A stretch of 64,000 nt of DNA from UBA4416 sp040389965 (GTDB taxonomy: Bacteria; Bacteroidota; Bacteroidia; B-17B0; Aurantibacillaceae). Position numbers and translations under genes: made by a program. Positions 15,918 through 24,800 of the stretch are shown one piece after another. The notes under the pieces were generated by a model. That model saw nothing but the letters and a program-made list of their open reading frames with translations, made no database searches and was not told the DNA's origin. The stretch spans positions 1 through 64,000 of the forward strand of contig JAZJZF010000014.1 in the NCBI GenBank assembly GCA_040389965.1, given 5' to 3'. Each line of letters begins with the position of its first letter. The first letter of the stretch is position 1.

Positions 15918-16634
15918 TTAGGTGTATAAATTTGTATCGTCTTCGTAACTCGCACTGGTGCCATAACCCAGGCGTTTACCTGTGCGTAGATTAATGCTGC
16001 TCACTTTTTCCTGGATCTCATTAACAGTTACCTCCCTTACAGTATCATAAGGTGGAGTAAATAAATCGTAAGAAATAACATAAATAATTAACTCATTCAC
16101 AATTTCAATTAGCTGATCATGATTCAACGGTTCTAAAGAGAAAGTAGAATATTTAATCCCGAGCGGCCCCTTTGCCTCAATAAAAAAACGCATTTCGCGG
16201 TTTACAAATATTCTGCAAACCAATGAGCCCAAATCATTTAAGCGATTGTACTTAAACGAATCCGCTAAAAAATTGTATACGTTAATAATTCCACAATACG
16301 AATTGTATTCATTTTGCTTCACATAACCCGTTTTAAACATAGCATGCGATTTATCGAACTCAAATACGTTGGTATGCATAAAAAATTCAAGAATATCGCC
16401 GGCAACCTTTAACTGGGTCGAATATTTTTTAGATTCTGAAACAGCTATACTAATGCGCTTGTCAATGGTTTCTGTTTGTTTAATAAGATCGATCGAAATT
16501 TCGTTAACACATAGCTTTGTCATCTCAAAAGCAACTGTGGTATTATTAAACACATCCTGTTTCATTACCGCTTTTTCAGCAAGTAATTTCACTATTTTTT
16601 CTCTTTGGGAATTCAAAAGGTCACTCATTTCCAT
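15918..16634 (-). CDS. Hypothetical protein linked to the spermidine-synthase-like gene
   Basis: A 238-residue protein with no signal peptide or membrane helix. The N-terminal ~60 residues are helical and charged; the middle carries aromatic-rich segments, and the end is a soluble Ser/Thr-rich tail (YGTSASYEDD). I do not recognise the family. The first ATG (16634) is used; a second in-frame ATG two codons later is equally possible. It lies 11 bases upstream of the membrane fusion gene, which points to a shared function that cannot be named from the sequence. Confidence 0.72.
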   Translation of the reverse strand: MEMSDLLNSQREKIVKLLAEKAVMKQDVFNNTTVAFEMTKLCVNEISIDLIKQTETIDKRISIAVSESKKYSTQLKVAGDILEFFMHTNVFEFDKSHAMFKTGYVKQNEYNSYCGIINVYNFLADSFKYNRLNDLGSLVCRIFVNREMRFFIEAKGPLGIKYSTFSLEPLNHDQLIEIVNELIIYVISYDLFTPPYDTVREVTVNEIQEKVSSINLRTGKRLGYGTSASYEDDTNLYT

Positions 16635-16673
16635 TTCGTTTTTATACCAATAAATATAAGAATTTTACGGAAT

Positions 16674-19625
16674 TTATAAAGCACCCGAAGTTCTAAATGA
16701 ATCATAAAGGACTTTATGTATTTTCCCTCTTATGCCAAGTTTGGCAAGCTTATTCTCCTCCGCATCCGGATATACCCTGTTGGATAAGAATACAAAAATT
16801 AACCCGTTATCAGGATCTGCCCAGGCAAAAGTACCTGTAAAACCACTATGTCCATAACTTTCAAGACTACAATCTTTAATAACAGGACTATCTTTTTTAC
16901 TGTCAGGTTCCGGCTTATCAAAACACAGGCCCCGCCTGTTATCCAAAAACTGAGCCGATGTATATTGTTTTATGACTCCGGCATCCAATATTGTTTGCCC
17001 GGCATAAGTTCCATTATTTAAAAGCATTTGCATCACTACAGCCACATCGTTTGCATTACCAAATAAACCGGCATGTCCGGCAACACCCCCCATCAATGCA
17101 GCACCCTGATCATGTACATATCCTCTCAAGAGCTGCTTTCTGAATTTGGTATCATTTTCAGTAGGTGCAATCAATGCCTGAGAATACATATCTAACGGTT
17201 GGTAAGTTAAACCAATACCCAAAGGCTTATAAAAGGTTTGTTGTACATACGTATTTAAAGGCTGTCCGGTTTTATTCTCTATAATTTTTTTAGAAAAATA
17301 ATATCCTATGTCACTATACAAATATTTTCCGCTCGGCTCAAGCTTACTTGCCACCAACTGATTATAAATAGTATCGGTATATCCTTTTACGACATACAGG
17401 TTTTTTGCAACCTGCGTAGGATAAGCTTCTGATTTTTTATCGTCATAAAAACCCGGCTTATAATTATTGGCTTTATCCTGTGTCTTTAACCATAAAGGTA
17501 AAAAAGCCTGTAAGCCCGATTGATGAGTCAGAATATCTTTATAATTCAGGTTTCCTTTATTACTTTCTTTGTACTCAGGCAAATAATAACCAAGTGTTTG
17601 ATTATAATCAAATTGTTTTTGTTCAGTAAGTTTCATCAATGCCAACGATGTAGAAAGAATTTTAGTAAGTGAAGCCAAATCGTAAATAGTTTGATCGGTT
17701 ACTTTTTCTGAAGTAGGATCGTACGTTAACCTTCCAAAATTTTTGCTGTAAAAAACCTTTCCGTTTTTAATGGCAATTACCTGGCAACCCGGATAAGCCT
17801 TTTGTTTAATACCCGATAGGGCAATTGAATCTACCTGCTGCAATTTTACTGCGCTTGCTCCTACTCTTTGAGGTTCTACATATTGCAGTCTGATGGCATT
17901 TTTTACTTCTATACTTGTTCCTGCTTTAAATAAAGCAGTTGATACAGGCAAACTCCCGTTAATAGCAATAGCACCCATAATGGCATCCGCTGCGGCCTTC
18001 TGATTAAATGCACTGTACTCATATAATTCCAGTACCGAACTCGATTTACTAATGTCTTTTAACTTATTTATTAAATAAGGATTAGAAAACAGACAGGTAA
18101 TGGTTTTTTGTTGCATCACAATTTTAGAAATGAGATCAATACTTTCATCGCTGCAACCAAAATTTTTATCGGGCTTGTAAGAGGTTTTATTAACCTGTAA
18201 AATAACCAGGTTATAATTTTTCAGCTTCGATAATAAACTATCTCTTTCTTTTTGCGGGGCATCATGCTCAATACCAATGTGCGCTACTTTTGCATATTTA
18301 TTTAATGTGGTTGCAAAAACAGTTTTACCCTTATCTCCTATCGATACTTCTACTATTTTTAAAGTATCTACTCTTTTTAAAGGAATCAGGAAATGATCAT
18401 TTTTTAATAGAGTTACCGAAGCCTCTGCCAATTCACTATTCATAGCGTCTGAAGCCGGCGTATTAAGGTCTTCATATAAATTTTTCGGATTCACATATTG
18501 GTTTTTGCTTAAGCCACACCAGTATTTTGCTTTCAATATCTTTTTGCAACGAGAGTCTATTTCTTCCTGAGTTATTTGTCCGTTAGCAATAGCTATTTTT
18601 ATTTGCTCAATAGCTTTAGGGACATTCTCCGCAAATAATAATACATCATTACCGGCAAGTAAAGCTTTAACGTCTACAATACCAGGCTCATAAAAGCTGG
18701 CTACACCTTTCATATTTAAAGCATCTGTAAAAACCAATCCTTTAAAACCCAGTTGTTGTTTTAACAAGTCGTTAATGATATAGGGCGATAAGGTAGAAGC
18801 CGTATTTTTAGCTGTATCATAACATGGTATAAATAAATGTGCTACCATAATACTTGACAAACCCTCATCAAACAAGCGTTTGAAAGGATATAGCTCTAAG
18901 GTATCCAAACGTTCTTTACAACCTGTAATAATAGGCAATGCTTTATGAGAATCCGTATCTGTATCTCCGTGCCCCGGAAAATGCTTACCGTTGGCCATAA
19001 TTCCCATCGACTGCATGCCTTTCATATACATTACCGCTTTATTGGCCACATTGTATTTATTTTCTCCAAAGCTGCGCATGCCTATTACCGGGTTTTCAGC
19101 ATTATTATTGATATCTGCTACAGGAGCAAAATTCACATGAATCCCCATCCGCTTGCACTCTCTGGCTATTTGTTGACCCATTCTAAAAACTAAGGAATCA
19201 TTTTTAATAGCACCCAGTGTCATTTGCCTTGGATATTTTGGAGTACTGTCAAGCCTCATAGCCAATCCCCATTCTCCGTCAATAGAAATCATTAAAGGAG
19301 TTTTAGATAAATTCTGATAATAATTATTTAGCCTGGCTTCACGCATAGGGCCACCCTGCATAAAAATTAAACCACCTATATGATAATTTTGAATCAACTC
19401 GCGAATTTCGCGCACATGCTTCATGTCTTTATTACTGTAAGCAGCTACCATAAATAGCTGTGCTAAACGTTCGTCTGGACTGAGCGATGTCAAAACAGAA
19501 TCTACCCAACGGGTTTCCGAATTTAAAAAATCAGGGCCCGTTTTTGGTTTTTCAGGTTTTACAACAAATGCCGTAATAACCAGTAACGACAGGAAAAGTA
19601 AAGCTTTACTAAAAAATTTAATCAT
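16674..19625 (-). CDS. Glycoside hydrolase family 3 (NagZ-like) fused to a serine beta-lactamase-like domain
   Basis: A 983-residue envelope protein with an N-terminal signal or anchor (about 1-21). Residues ~40-370 are a GH3 beta-N-acetylhexosaminidase domain with the NagZ motif KHFPGHGDTDTDSH (214-227) and a nucleophile-type FTDALNMKGV. A middle domain (about 390-570) follows, then a class C beta-lactamase/DD-peptidase fold with SLTK (SxxK), a YSD box in place of the usual YxN, and HSG. This fusion is known in Bacteroidota and should act on peptidoglycan or its muropeptides in the periplasm. The Asp in YSD is normal for some esterase-like members. Confidence 0.93.
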   Translation of the reverse strand: MIKFFSKALLFLSLLVITAFVVKPEKPKTGPDFLNSETRWVDSVLTSLSPDERLAQLFMVAAYSNKDMKHVREIRELIQNYHIGGLIFMQGGPMREARLNNYYQNLSKTPLMISIDGEWGLAMRLDSTPKYPRQMTLGAIKNDSLVFRMGQQIARECKRMGIHVNFAPVADINNNAENPVIGMRSFGENKYNVANKAVMYMKGMQSMGIMANGKHFPGHGDTDTDSHKALPIITGCKERLDTLELYPFKRLFDEGLSSIMVAHLFIPCYDTAKNTASTLSPYIINDLLKQQLGFKGLVFTDALNMKGVASFYEPGIVDVKALLAGNDVLLFAENVPKAIEQIKIAIANGQITQEEIDSRCKKILKAKYWCGLSKNQYVNPKNLYEDLNTPASDAMNSELAEASVTLLKNDHFLIPLKRVDTLKIVEVSIGDKGKTVFATTLNKYAKVAHIGIEHDAPQKERDSLLSKLKNYNLVILQVNKTSYKPDKNFGCSDESIDLISKIVMQQKTITCLFSNPYLINKLKDISKSSSVLELYEYSAFNQKAAADAIMGAIAINGSLPVSTALFKAGTSIEVKNAIRLQYVEPQRVGASAVKLQQVDSIALSGIKQKAYPGCQVIAIKNGKVFYSKNFGRLTYDPTSEKVTDQTIYDLASLTKILSTSLALMKLTEQKQFDYNQTLGYYLPEYKESNKGNLNYKDILTHQSGLQAFLPLWLKTQDKANNYKPGFYDDKKSEAYPTQVAKNLYVVKGYTDTIYNQLVASKLEPSGKYLYSDIGYYFSKKIIENKTGQPLNTYVQQTFYKPLGIGLTYQPLDMYSQALIAPTENDTKFRKQLLRGYVHDQGAALMGGVAGHAGLFGNANDVAVVMQMLLNNGTYAGQTILDAGVIKQYTSAQFLDNRRGLCFDKPEPDSKKDSPVIKDCSLESYGHSGFTGTFAWADPDNGLIFVFLSNRVYPDAEENKLAKLGIRGKIHKVLYDSFRTSGAL

Positions 19626-19734
19626 GTTGTAAGATACATTGATTACAGGCTTTTAAATTTACCGAAAAAGGATTGTTTTAAACAGCTTAGTCTTGATAGT
19701 ATAGCGTTAAAGAATATTAATTAATACTCAAACA

Positions 19735-20346
19735 TTATTTTATCCTTCCTGCTTTATAAAAATATTTTTTATAGTAAGGCTCATCCAGATCACTTATAAT
19801 AACACCTTTGTGTGTTGAGGCATGCACAAATTTATTGTGCTGAAGATACACACCTACATGGGATACATTTTTACCGTTAATGATAAAAAACACAAGATCA
19901 CCTTCTTTAAGGTCTGATGTATTTATCCTGTTGGTTTCTTCATAAATAGCCCTCGATGAAGAAGACACTTTTTTGTTATAAATGGTAGAGTAAAGTACTC
20001 CCGTAAATCCAGAACAGTCAATGCCATTCTTATCTTTTCCGGCATATTTATATGGTACAGCATACCAATCGTCAATAAACTGATACAACTTTTCGTTTTT
20101 AATATCGCTTTCAGAAACGTTTAACTTAGCCGCATACGTTTTTTTGATACTTCCTGAATTTTGCTCATGCTTATCAACTGTTTTAGTATCCGGCTTCTTC
20201 GTTTCAGAATCGGGCTTTTTGGCTGTTTCCGTTTTTTTTACGGATGGTTTTGTACTTGTAGTTGCCGTTTTGTGATGCTTACAGGACGTAATACAAAAAA
20301 CAGCTAGTAATAAGGCCGCACATTTAATATGCAAATGAGTAATCAT
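19735..20346 (-). CDS. NlpC/P60 family cell-wall endopeptidase lipoprotein
   Basis: A 203-residue protein. A lipoprotein signal peptide ends at CITSC (Cys about residue 22), then a Lys/Thr/Asp-rich linker (about 23-70), then a C40 peptidase domain. The catalytic triad is seen as Cys in DCSGF (the nucleophile), His in SHVGVYL and His in FVHASTHKG. It should cut peptide bonds in peptidoglycan stems at the outer face of the periplasm. The charged low-complexity linker suggests tethering across the wall. It is transcribed alone or with upstream genes on the same strand. Confidence 0.93.
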   Translation of the reverse strand: MITHLHIKCAALLLAVFCITSCKHHKTATTSTKPSVKKTETAKKPDSETKKPDTKTVDKHEQNSGSIKKTYAAKLNVSESDIKNEKLYQFIDDWYAVPYKYAGKDKNGIDCSGFTGVLYSTIYNKKVSSSSRAIYEETNRINTSDLKEGDLVFFIINGKNVSHVGVYLQHNKFVHASTHKGVIISDLDEPYYKKYFYKAGRIK

Positions 20347-20415
20347 TTACATAAAAGTACGTCCAATAAATACAGTTAAATTAAAATGAGAAATTGTTTT
20401 ATAACAACCGACTGT

Positions 20416-21063
20416 TTAAACCTTACCCGCATTCAGCTCATCATTACGATAATGCTTAGAGAACTTGGTAATTAAGCGGTAAGCAATATAAGCAAATATC
20501 GGTGCAGCAATAACATCATAACTGTAATGCACATGCTGTACTACCACTCCAACCGAAACTGCCAGTGCAGCTACTAAAAACAGGTATTTGAGCCCTTTAT
20601 GAGCGGCAAAAAAATACAGGAGAAACAACATCGCCGCATGCCCGCTAAAAAACAGGTCTTTTAAATTTTGGTTCCCCGCATAAAATGTATGTGTTAAAAA
20701 CTCATCACGTAAAGGAATAATAGAACTTGGCGGCTCCAGAGGAACAAAAAACAAGGTAATGATCCTTAACATTGTTAGTGAACCATACATCTGTAATAAA
20801 TGCAAAAAACGATAAGGCGATGTAAAAGCATAAATTAACCCAATAAGTGCTGCCGAATAAGTCACAAAAAAAATAAAATCAGAAACATCCCGTGGCTTAA
20901 TAAAATTAAGAATTGGATCGTAGAACGTATGGCCTTGTCTGGTTTCGATATAAGCCAGCAAAATGGCAAAAGCAATTAAAATAAAAGACAAAATAACAAT
21001 AGACGCAAAAAACCTATTTCTGAAATAAGAATTTGACAACGCTATTTTCCAATTGTACATCAT
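20416..21063 (-). CDS. PAP2_C-type integral membrane phosphatase
   Basis: A 215-residue protein with about six membrane helices. The PAP2/sphingomyelin-synthase-type signatures are present in the C-terminal half: FSGHAAMLF (Ser-Gly-His) and HVHYSYDVIAAP (second His and Asp). Members of the PAP2_C family act as lipid phosphatases or head-group transferases. Here it could handle a lipid-linked phosphate such as undecaprenyl-phosphate or ceramide phosphate, but the exact substrate cannot be decided. Two adjacent ATGs (21063 and 21060) could start translation. Confidence 0.82.
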   Translation of the reverse strand: MMYNWKIALSNSYFRNRFFASIVILSFILIAFAILLAYIETRQGHTFYDPILNFIKPRDVSDFIFFVTYSAALIGLIYAFTSPYRFLHLLQMYGSLTMLRIITLFFVPLEPPSSIIPLRDEFLTHTFYAGNQNLKDLFFSGHAAMLFLLYFFAAHKGLKYLFLVAALAVSVGVVVQHVHYSYDVIAAPIFAYIAYRLITKFSKHYRNDELNAGKV

Positions 21064-21127
21064 TTAGGTGCAATAATAAGAATTTTGAAAATAACGGGGT
21101 CTTAAAAAATGTAAAGGTTACGAACAA

Positions 21128-21159
21128 AAAAAGCCGGGTAACTTATTCCCCGGCTTTTT
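21128..21159 (-). terminator. Rho-independent terminator after the 21188-22030 gene
   Basis: An 11-base stem (AAAAAGCCGGG at 21128-21138 with CCCGGCTTTTT at 21149-21159) lies just past the end of the lipoprotein gene. On the minus strand it is followed by a run of T. Confidence 0.85.
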
Positions 21160-21187
21160 CTGAAAACTTTTAAAGAACGATCAATTA

Positions 21188-22030
21188 TTACGGTAAAGTA
21201 ATGGGGTATGTATTGCCATTTATGGTCACAGTAGCTTGATTATCACATGTTCCGTTTCCATAATCAATGTAGCGGGTTGCTTTACCACTTGGCGTATGTG
21301 CTATAGTACCTGCTGTAAAATATCTTCTGCAGCCATTTGACATATTTCTGATTAACGGATTAGTAATATTTGACTGAAACGATCCTCCACTGGCAGTTGT
21401 GCCGCTCGCACTTCCGGTAATAGAATACATATCATCCTGCCAGGTTAAAGTACCTTCTCCGGCTGTCCATTCCCTTTGGCGAAGACTTTGCCATGTTATT
21501 GTACCACCACTGTTGGCTTTAATGATTTGGATATTGGCATTAATCTCATATACCAAATGGTGTGCGGGATTGTGACCTTTATTGGTAATTGTTTTAGTTC
21601 CTGTAACCTGATTATCATTTACAAAATAATTCTGCGGTGTTACAGTAATTACTGTTAATGAGTCCCTGTATCTGCCTGTAAACGAAATAATTACAGAACC
21701 TCTTCTTAATCGTCCATCATTACCTAAACAATTGGTTGCGCCAAAATTAACAGTGATTGTTTTTGCTGCGGCCAGAGTATCAAACGTAAGAGTGGCGCAA
21801 TTACTTAAAATAGCACTACTTTCTTCTGTTCTAAAACTTGTAACACTATTATTTCTTCCGGCTTCGTCAGAAATGTTAGTCATATCGTTTACAGTAGACG
21901 ATGCTAAAGATTGATCAACTGCTGAAGTTGTATCCGAATCTTTTTCTTCCACATCTTTCTTTTTACAAGAAGAGAATATGCTCGCAATAGCAATGGCAAT
22001 AATTGCCAGGGTAATGTGTTTCGTTTTCAT
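21188..22030 (-). CDS. Hypothetical lipoprotein, paralogue A
   Basis: A 280-residue predicted lipoprotein with lipobox FSSC (Cys about residue 22). A short acidic region follows, then a beta-rich domain ending in TVTINGNTYPITLP. The C-terminal half is clearly related to the lipoprotein at 45829-46653: both have FxxNYGTTx/NFGATNC-type segments, then SGSxxGxxxxGxxF-x-T/S-NIT-x-PLI and a C-terminal TVDFGSG/IDYGNGTCD block with INGNTYPI/VNGQTVSF. I do not recognise a named family. Paired Cys residues suggest one or two disulfides. Confidence 0.82.
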   Translation of the reverse strand: MKTKHITLAIIAIAIASIFSSCKKKDVEEKDSDTTSAVDQSLASSTVNDMTNISDEAGRNNSVTSFRTEESSAILSNCATLTFDTLAAAKTITVNFGATNCLGNDGRLRRGSVIISFTGRYRDSLTVITVTPQNYFVNDNQVTGTKTITNKGHNPAHHLVYEINANIQIIKANSGGTITWQSLRQREWTAGEGTLTWQDDMYSITGSASGTTASGGSFQSNITNPLIRNMSNGCRRYFTAGTIAHTPSGKATRYIDYGNGTCDNQATVTINGNTYPITLP

Positions 22031-22101
22031 AATATATCTTTTTAGGGTTTTTCTGTATCTATGACCCGATAAAAAGATAAAGGTTTAATGCACCTTTTAA
22101 A

Positions 22102-22572
22102 TTATTTTTTAAAACTTCCACAACCCCTGTATAGCTTACCTTTATAAGTCAGCTGTACCGTTCTTTCTTCTGTATCGCCGGCCATATTCTGGCAAGGTTT
22201 ATTTTGAATAAGGATACAATCTCCTGCACCTGATTGCAAATCGATCTTTAGATCCATCTTCTGATTCAGGTCAATATTAGCACGTTTAATCGTTAATTTA
22301 TCTTTTCCGTAATCAGCTACAAGGTATAATCTGTCTGCATAAAACTCAGCTGTCCAGCCCGGTTCAGAGCCTCCTGCTTTAAAGATCAACTCCGCCTTAC
22401 CTTCTTCTTTCATATTGGCAAGCTCTTCTACTGCATCCATTTTAGAAAGCGAAATGTTTACATCAGATACGGTATCTCCACCCTGAGTTACTGTTTTTTC
22501 ACCGTTCGAATTTACCTGTGTGCAGGAAGTTAAAATGGCGAACGCCATGGCAGAAAAGAGTAGTGTTTTCAT
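22102..22572 (-). CDS. Hypothetical lipoprotein with GSEPGW motif
   Basis: A 156-residue lipoprotein counted from the ATG at 22572, where the signal peptide MKTLLFSAM... ends in the lipobox LTSC (Cys17); the frame runs open further upstream but that part would precede the signal. The domain starts with AGGSEPGWTAEFYAD, which resembles the GTEPFW element of COG3650-type small envelope proteins. Six Cys residues in the second half (DCILIQNKPCQN; YRGCGSF) are likely structural. It may be a periplasmic stress or metal-binding protein; this is inference. Confidence 0.8.
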   Translation of the reverse strand: MKTLLFSAMAFAILTSCTQVNSNGEKTVTQGGDTVSDVNISLSKMDAVEELANMKEEGKAELIFKAGGSEPGWTAEFYADRLYLVADYGKDKLTIKRANIDLNQKMDLKIDLQSGAGDCILIQNKPCQNMAGDTEERTVQLTYKGKLYRGCGSFKK

Positions 22573-22645
22573 GAATTGGTAATTTTTTAGTTGCTGTAAA
22601 CTTAAGTATTTATTTGGCACTACCATTTATTATAATCTTTAATTA

Positions 22646-22653
22646 TACCTTTG
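22646..22653 (+). promoter_or_regulatory. TAnnTTTG promoter box before marC-like gene
   Basis: TACCTTTG fits the Bacteroidota -7 consensus and ends 14 bases before the ATG at 22668. A TTTA at 22626-22629 is a weak candidate for the -33 box. Confidence 0.45.
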
Positions 22654-22667
22654 TATAAAACAGAACA

Positions 22668-23243
22668 ATGGATTTGAAATTTGATATTATTGAGATTTTA
22701 AAAGTAACGATGGTACTTTTTGCGGTAATTGATGTTATCGGATCTATTCCTATTATTATAAGTCTAAAACAAAAAACGGGAGGCATTAATGCCGCTAAAG
22801 CATCTTTGGTGTCTTTCGGAATCATGATCACCTTTTTGTTCATTGGCCAAAGTATTCTCCAGATCATTGGTATCAGCGCGGGCGATTTTGCCATTGCCGG
22901 TTCCTTTTTGTTATTTGTTGTAGCTGTTGAAATGATCCTTGGTATTCAGATCTCTAAAGATACCATGCCCGCCACTGCTTCGGTTATTCCTTTGGCATTT
23001 CCTTTAATTGCCGGCACAGGAACCTTAACAACCCTATTATCTATAAGAGCCGAATACAATATTATATCCATTGTAGTTGCCATTGTATTAAATGTGGGAA
23101 TTGTATACCTTGTTTTAAAAAACCTTAACCTTCTTGAAAAGGTATTGGGAGCAGGCGGCATTGCCATTCTTAAAAAGGTATTTGGCATTATCCTTTTAGC
23201 CCTGGCCATTAAATTGTTTCGGAGCAATATTACAGGCTTATAA
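22668..23243 (+). CDS. MarC family integral membrane protein
   Basis: A 191-residue protein with six predicted membrane helices, the usual size for MarC/YhgN. Family features include DVIGSIPIII in the first helix, FGIMITFLFIGQSIL, and the Gly/Pro-rich IPLAFPLIAGTGTLTTLL segment. MarC was once linked to multidrug resistance but the family function is still open. The gene is alone on its strand between divergent and convergent neighbours. Confidence 0.92.
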   Translation: MDLKFDIIEILKVTMVLFAVIDVIGSIPIIISLKQKTGGINAAKASLVSFGIMITFLFIGQSILQIIGISAGDFAIAGSFLLFVVAVEMILGIQISKDTMPATASVIPLAFPLIAGTGTLTTLLSIRAEYNIISIVVAIVLNVGIVYLVLKNLNLLEKVLGAGGIAILKKVFGIILLALAIKLFRSNITGL

Positions 23244-23294
23244 TTTTTAGAACGTAAAAGCCATTTACGGCATTCAATCCTTAATTAAGTCCAC

Positions 23295-23330
23295 AAAAAA
23301 ACCTGTCACAATAGCTTGTGACAGGTTTTT
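23295..23330. terminator. Bidirectional terminator between marC-like gene and small lipoprotein
   Basis: The stem AAAACCTGTCACA (to 23310) pairs with TGTGACAGGTTTT (23317-23329). A-rich and T-rich flanks on both sides let it stop transcription from both convergent genes. Confidence 0.88.
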
Positions 23331-23348
23331 GTTAGCAAAAGCTAAATA

Positions 23349-23618
23349 TTAGTGTTTTTTACCACCTTTAGCATGCATAGCTAATGAATCAGCCATTTTA
23401 ATTGAATCTGCTTTTGCAGCTTCAGCAGCAGCAGTAGCAGCAGCAGCAGCTTCAGCCTCAGCAACTTTAGCTAAAGAATCAGCAGCAGCTTGTTCAACTG
23501 CAGCAATAGAATCAGCTTTAGCTTTTTCTTTTGCTTCGATTTCTTCTTTAGAAGGACCACAAGATACAAATGCAGCTGATAGAGCAGCTACAGCAATGAT
23601 AGATAATACTTTTTTCAT
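23349..23618 (-). CDS. Small Ala/Glu/Lys-rich lipoprotein
   Basis: An 89-residue protein from the ATG at 23618 (MKKVLSIIAVA...). The lipobox is FVSC (Cys about residue 19). The mature part is almost wholly Ala, Glu, Lys, Asp and Ser with repeats of the ADSIAA/ADSLAK type, so it should form a long helix or coiled coil, similar in style to short wall-spanning lipoproteins. Its DNA has a GCA/CAG repeat tract. There is a good TAnnTTTG promoter box upstream and a terminator downstream, so it is a single-gene unit, possibly highly expressed. Function unknown. Confidence 0.82.
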   Translation of the reverse strand: MKKVLSIIAVAALSAAFVSCGPSKEEIEAKEKAKADSIAAVEQAAADSLAKVAEAEAAAAATAAAEAAKADSIKMADSLAMHAKGGKKH

Positions 23619-23649
23619 TTTGTTTGTTTTAGTTTTATTAATTTGGATG

Positions 23650-23657
23650 CAAAAATA
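23650..23657 (-). promoter_or_regulatory. TAnnTTTG promoter box before the small lipoprotein
   Basis: On the minus strand this reads TATTTTTG, an exact -7 consensus, 31 bases before the ATG at 23618. Confidence 0.5.
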
Positions 23658-23743
23658 CACGTTTTTTTGAACTATCGTTAAAAAATCAAAAAAAATCCAT
23701 TTTTTTTTTAGGCTTCCAAAAATGATATCCTGTTTCTTATGCT

Positions 23744-23751
23744 TAAATTTG
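23744..23751 (+). promoter_or_regulatory. TAnnTTTG promoter box directly at the pyrD start
   Basis: TAAATTTG ends 6 bases before the ATG at 23758. The predicted transcription start would fall on or beside the ATG. No TTTG at the -33 position is clear. Confidence 0.45.
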
Positions 23752-23757
23752 TAACCT

Positions 23758-24795
23758 ATGTATAAATCTCTCCTTAAACCCTATTTATTTAAATTAGACC
23801 CCGAAAAAGCACATTATTTAACATTCGATCTACTCAAAATTGGTCTGAGAAATGCATTGGGGCGAGCTATTTTTAAAGGTGTTTTTAATTACGAAAACCC
23901 CAGGCTGGAACGTAAATTGTTTGGTTTAACCTTTAAGAACCCGGTTGGTTTGGCAGCAGGGCTCGATAAAGATGCCAAAGCATTTAATGAACTGGCAAAC
24001 TTAGGCTTCGGATTTATAGAAATAGGAACCCTTACTCCAAAAGCTCAGCCGGGAAATGACAAACCCAGGTTATTCAGGCTCCCTAACGATGGTGCTATTA
24101 TAAACCGAATGGGATTTAATAACGAAGGAGTAGATGCTGCTGCCATCCGTTTAAAAAACAGGAAAACCAATGTTATTATAGGAGGAAATATCGGGAAAAA
24201 TAAGGTTACCGCTAACGAAGATGCCATAAAGGATTATGAATATTGCTTTAACGTTTTATTTGATGTGGTAGATTATTTTGTGGTAAACGTAAGCTCACCT
24301 AACACTCCTAACCTGAGAGAGTTACAAGACAAAGAGCCTCTTACGGCCTTGTTAAATCATTTGCAAAAAATCAATAATTCTAAAACAAAACGTAAGCCAT
24401 TATTGTTAAAGATAGCGCCGGACTTAACCAACTCACAACTCGATGATATTATTGATATAGTAGCATCTACAAAAATAGACGGTATTGTGGCCACAAATAC
24501 AACCATTGCAAGAGAACCTTTGAGCTACCCTAAAGCAGAAGTAGATGCTATGGGTATGGGTGGATTAAGCGGTAAACCATTAAGTAAACGCAGCACGGAA
24601 GTCATTGCTTATTTAAAAACTAAATCCAATAATGCCTTTCCGGTAATTGGTGTGGGAGGAATTCATAGTCCGGAAGATGCATTGGAGAAATTAAATGCAG
24701 GTGCCGATCTCATACAATTATATACCGGTTTTATATATGAAGGACCGGGTCTCATTAAAGCAATTAATAAAACGCTTATTAAAAACAACTTATAA
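23758..24795 (+). CDS. pyrD: Dihydroorotate dehydrogenase (quinone), class 2
   Basis: A 345-residue protein that oxidises dihydroorotate to orotate in pyrimidine synthesis, passing electrons to the quinone pool at the inner membrane. The N-terminal helical extension (about 1-40) used to contact the membrane in class 2 enzymes is present. FMN-site and catalytic features are GLAAGLDKDAKA (about 65), IGTLTPKAQPGN, the catalytic Ser region NVSSPNTPNLREL, and the phosphate-binding IGVGGIHSPEDALEKL and LYTGFIYEGPG. The HMG-CoA lyase gene follows after 5 bases. Confidence 0.97.
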   Translation: MYKSLLKPYLFKLDPEKAHYLTFDLLKIGLRNALGRAIFKGVFNYENPRLERKLFGLTFKNPVGLAAGLDKDAKAFNELANLGFGFIEIGTLTPKAQPGNDKPRLFRLPNDGAIINRMGFNNEGVDAAAIRLKNRKTNVIIGGNIGKNKVTANEDAIKDYEYCFNVLFDVVDYFVVNVSSPNTPNLRELQDKEPLTALLNHLQKINNSKTKRKPLLLKIAPDLTNSQLDDIIDIVASTKIDGIVATNTTIAREPLSYPKAEVDAMGMGGLSGKPLSKRSTEVIAYLKTKSNNAFPVIGVGGIHSPEDALEKLNAGADLIQLYTGFIYEGPGLIKAINKTLIKNNL

Positions 24796-24800
24796 TAGTT

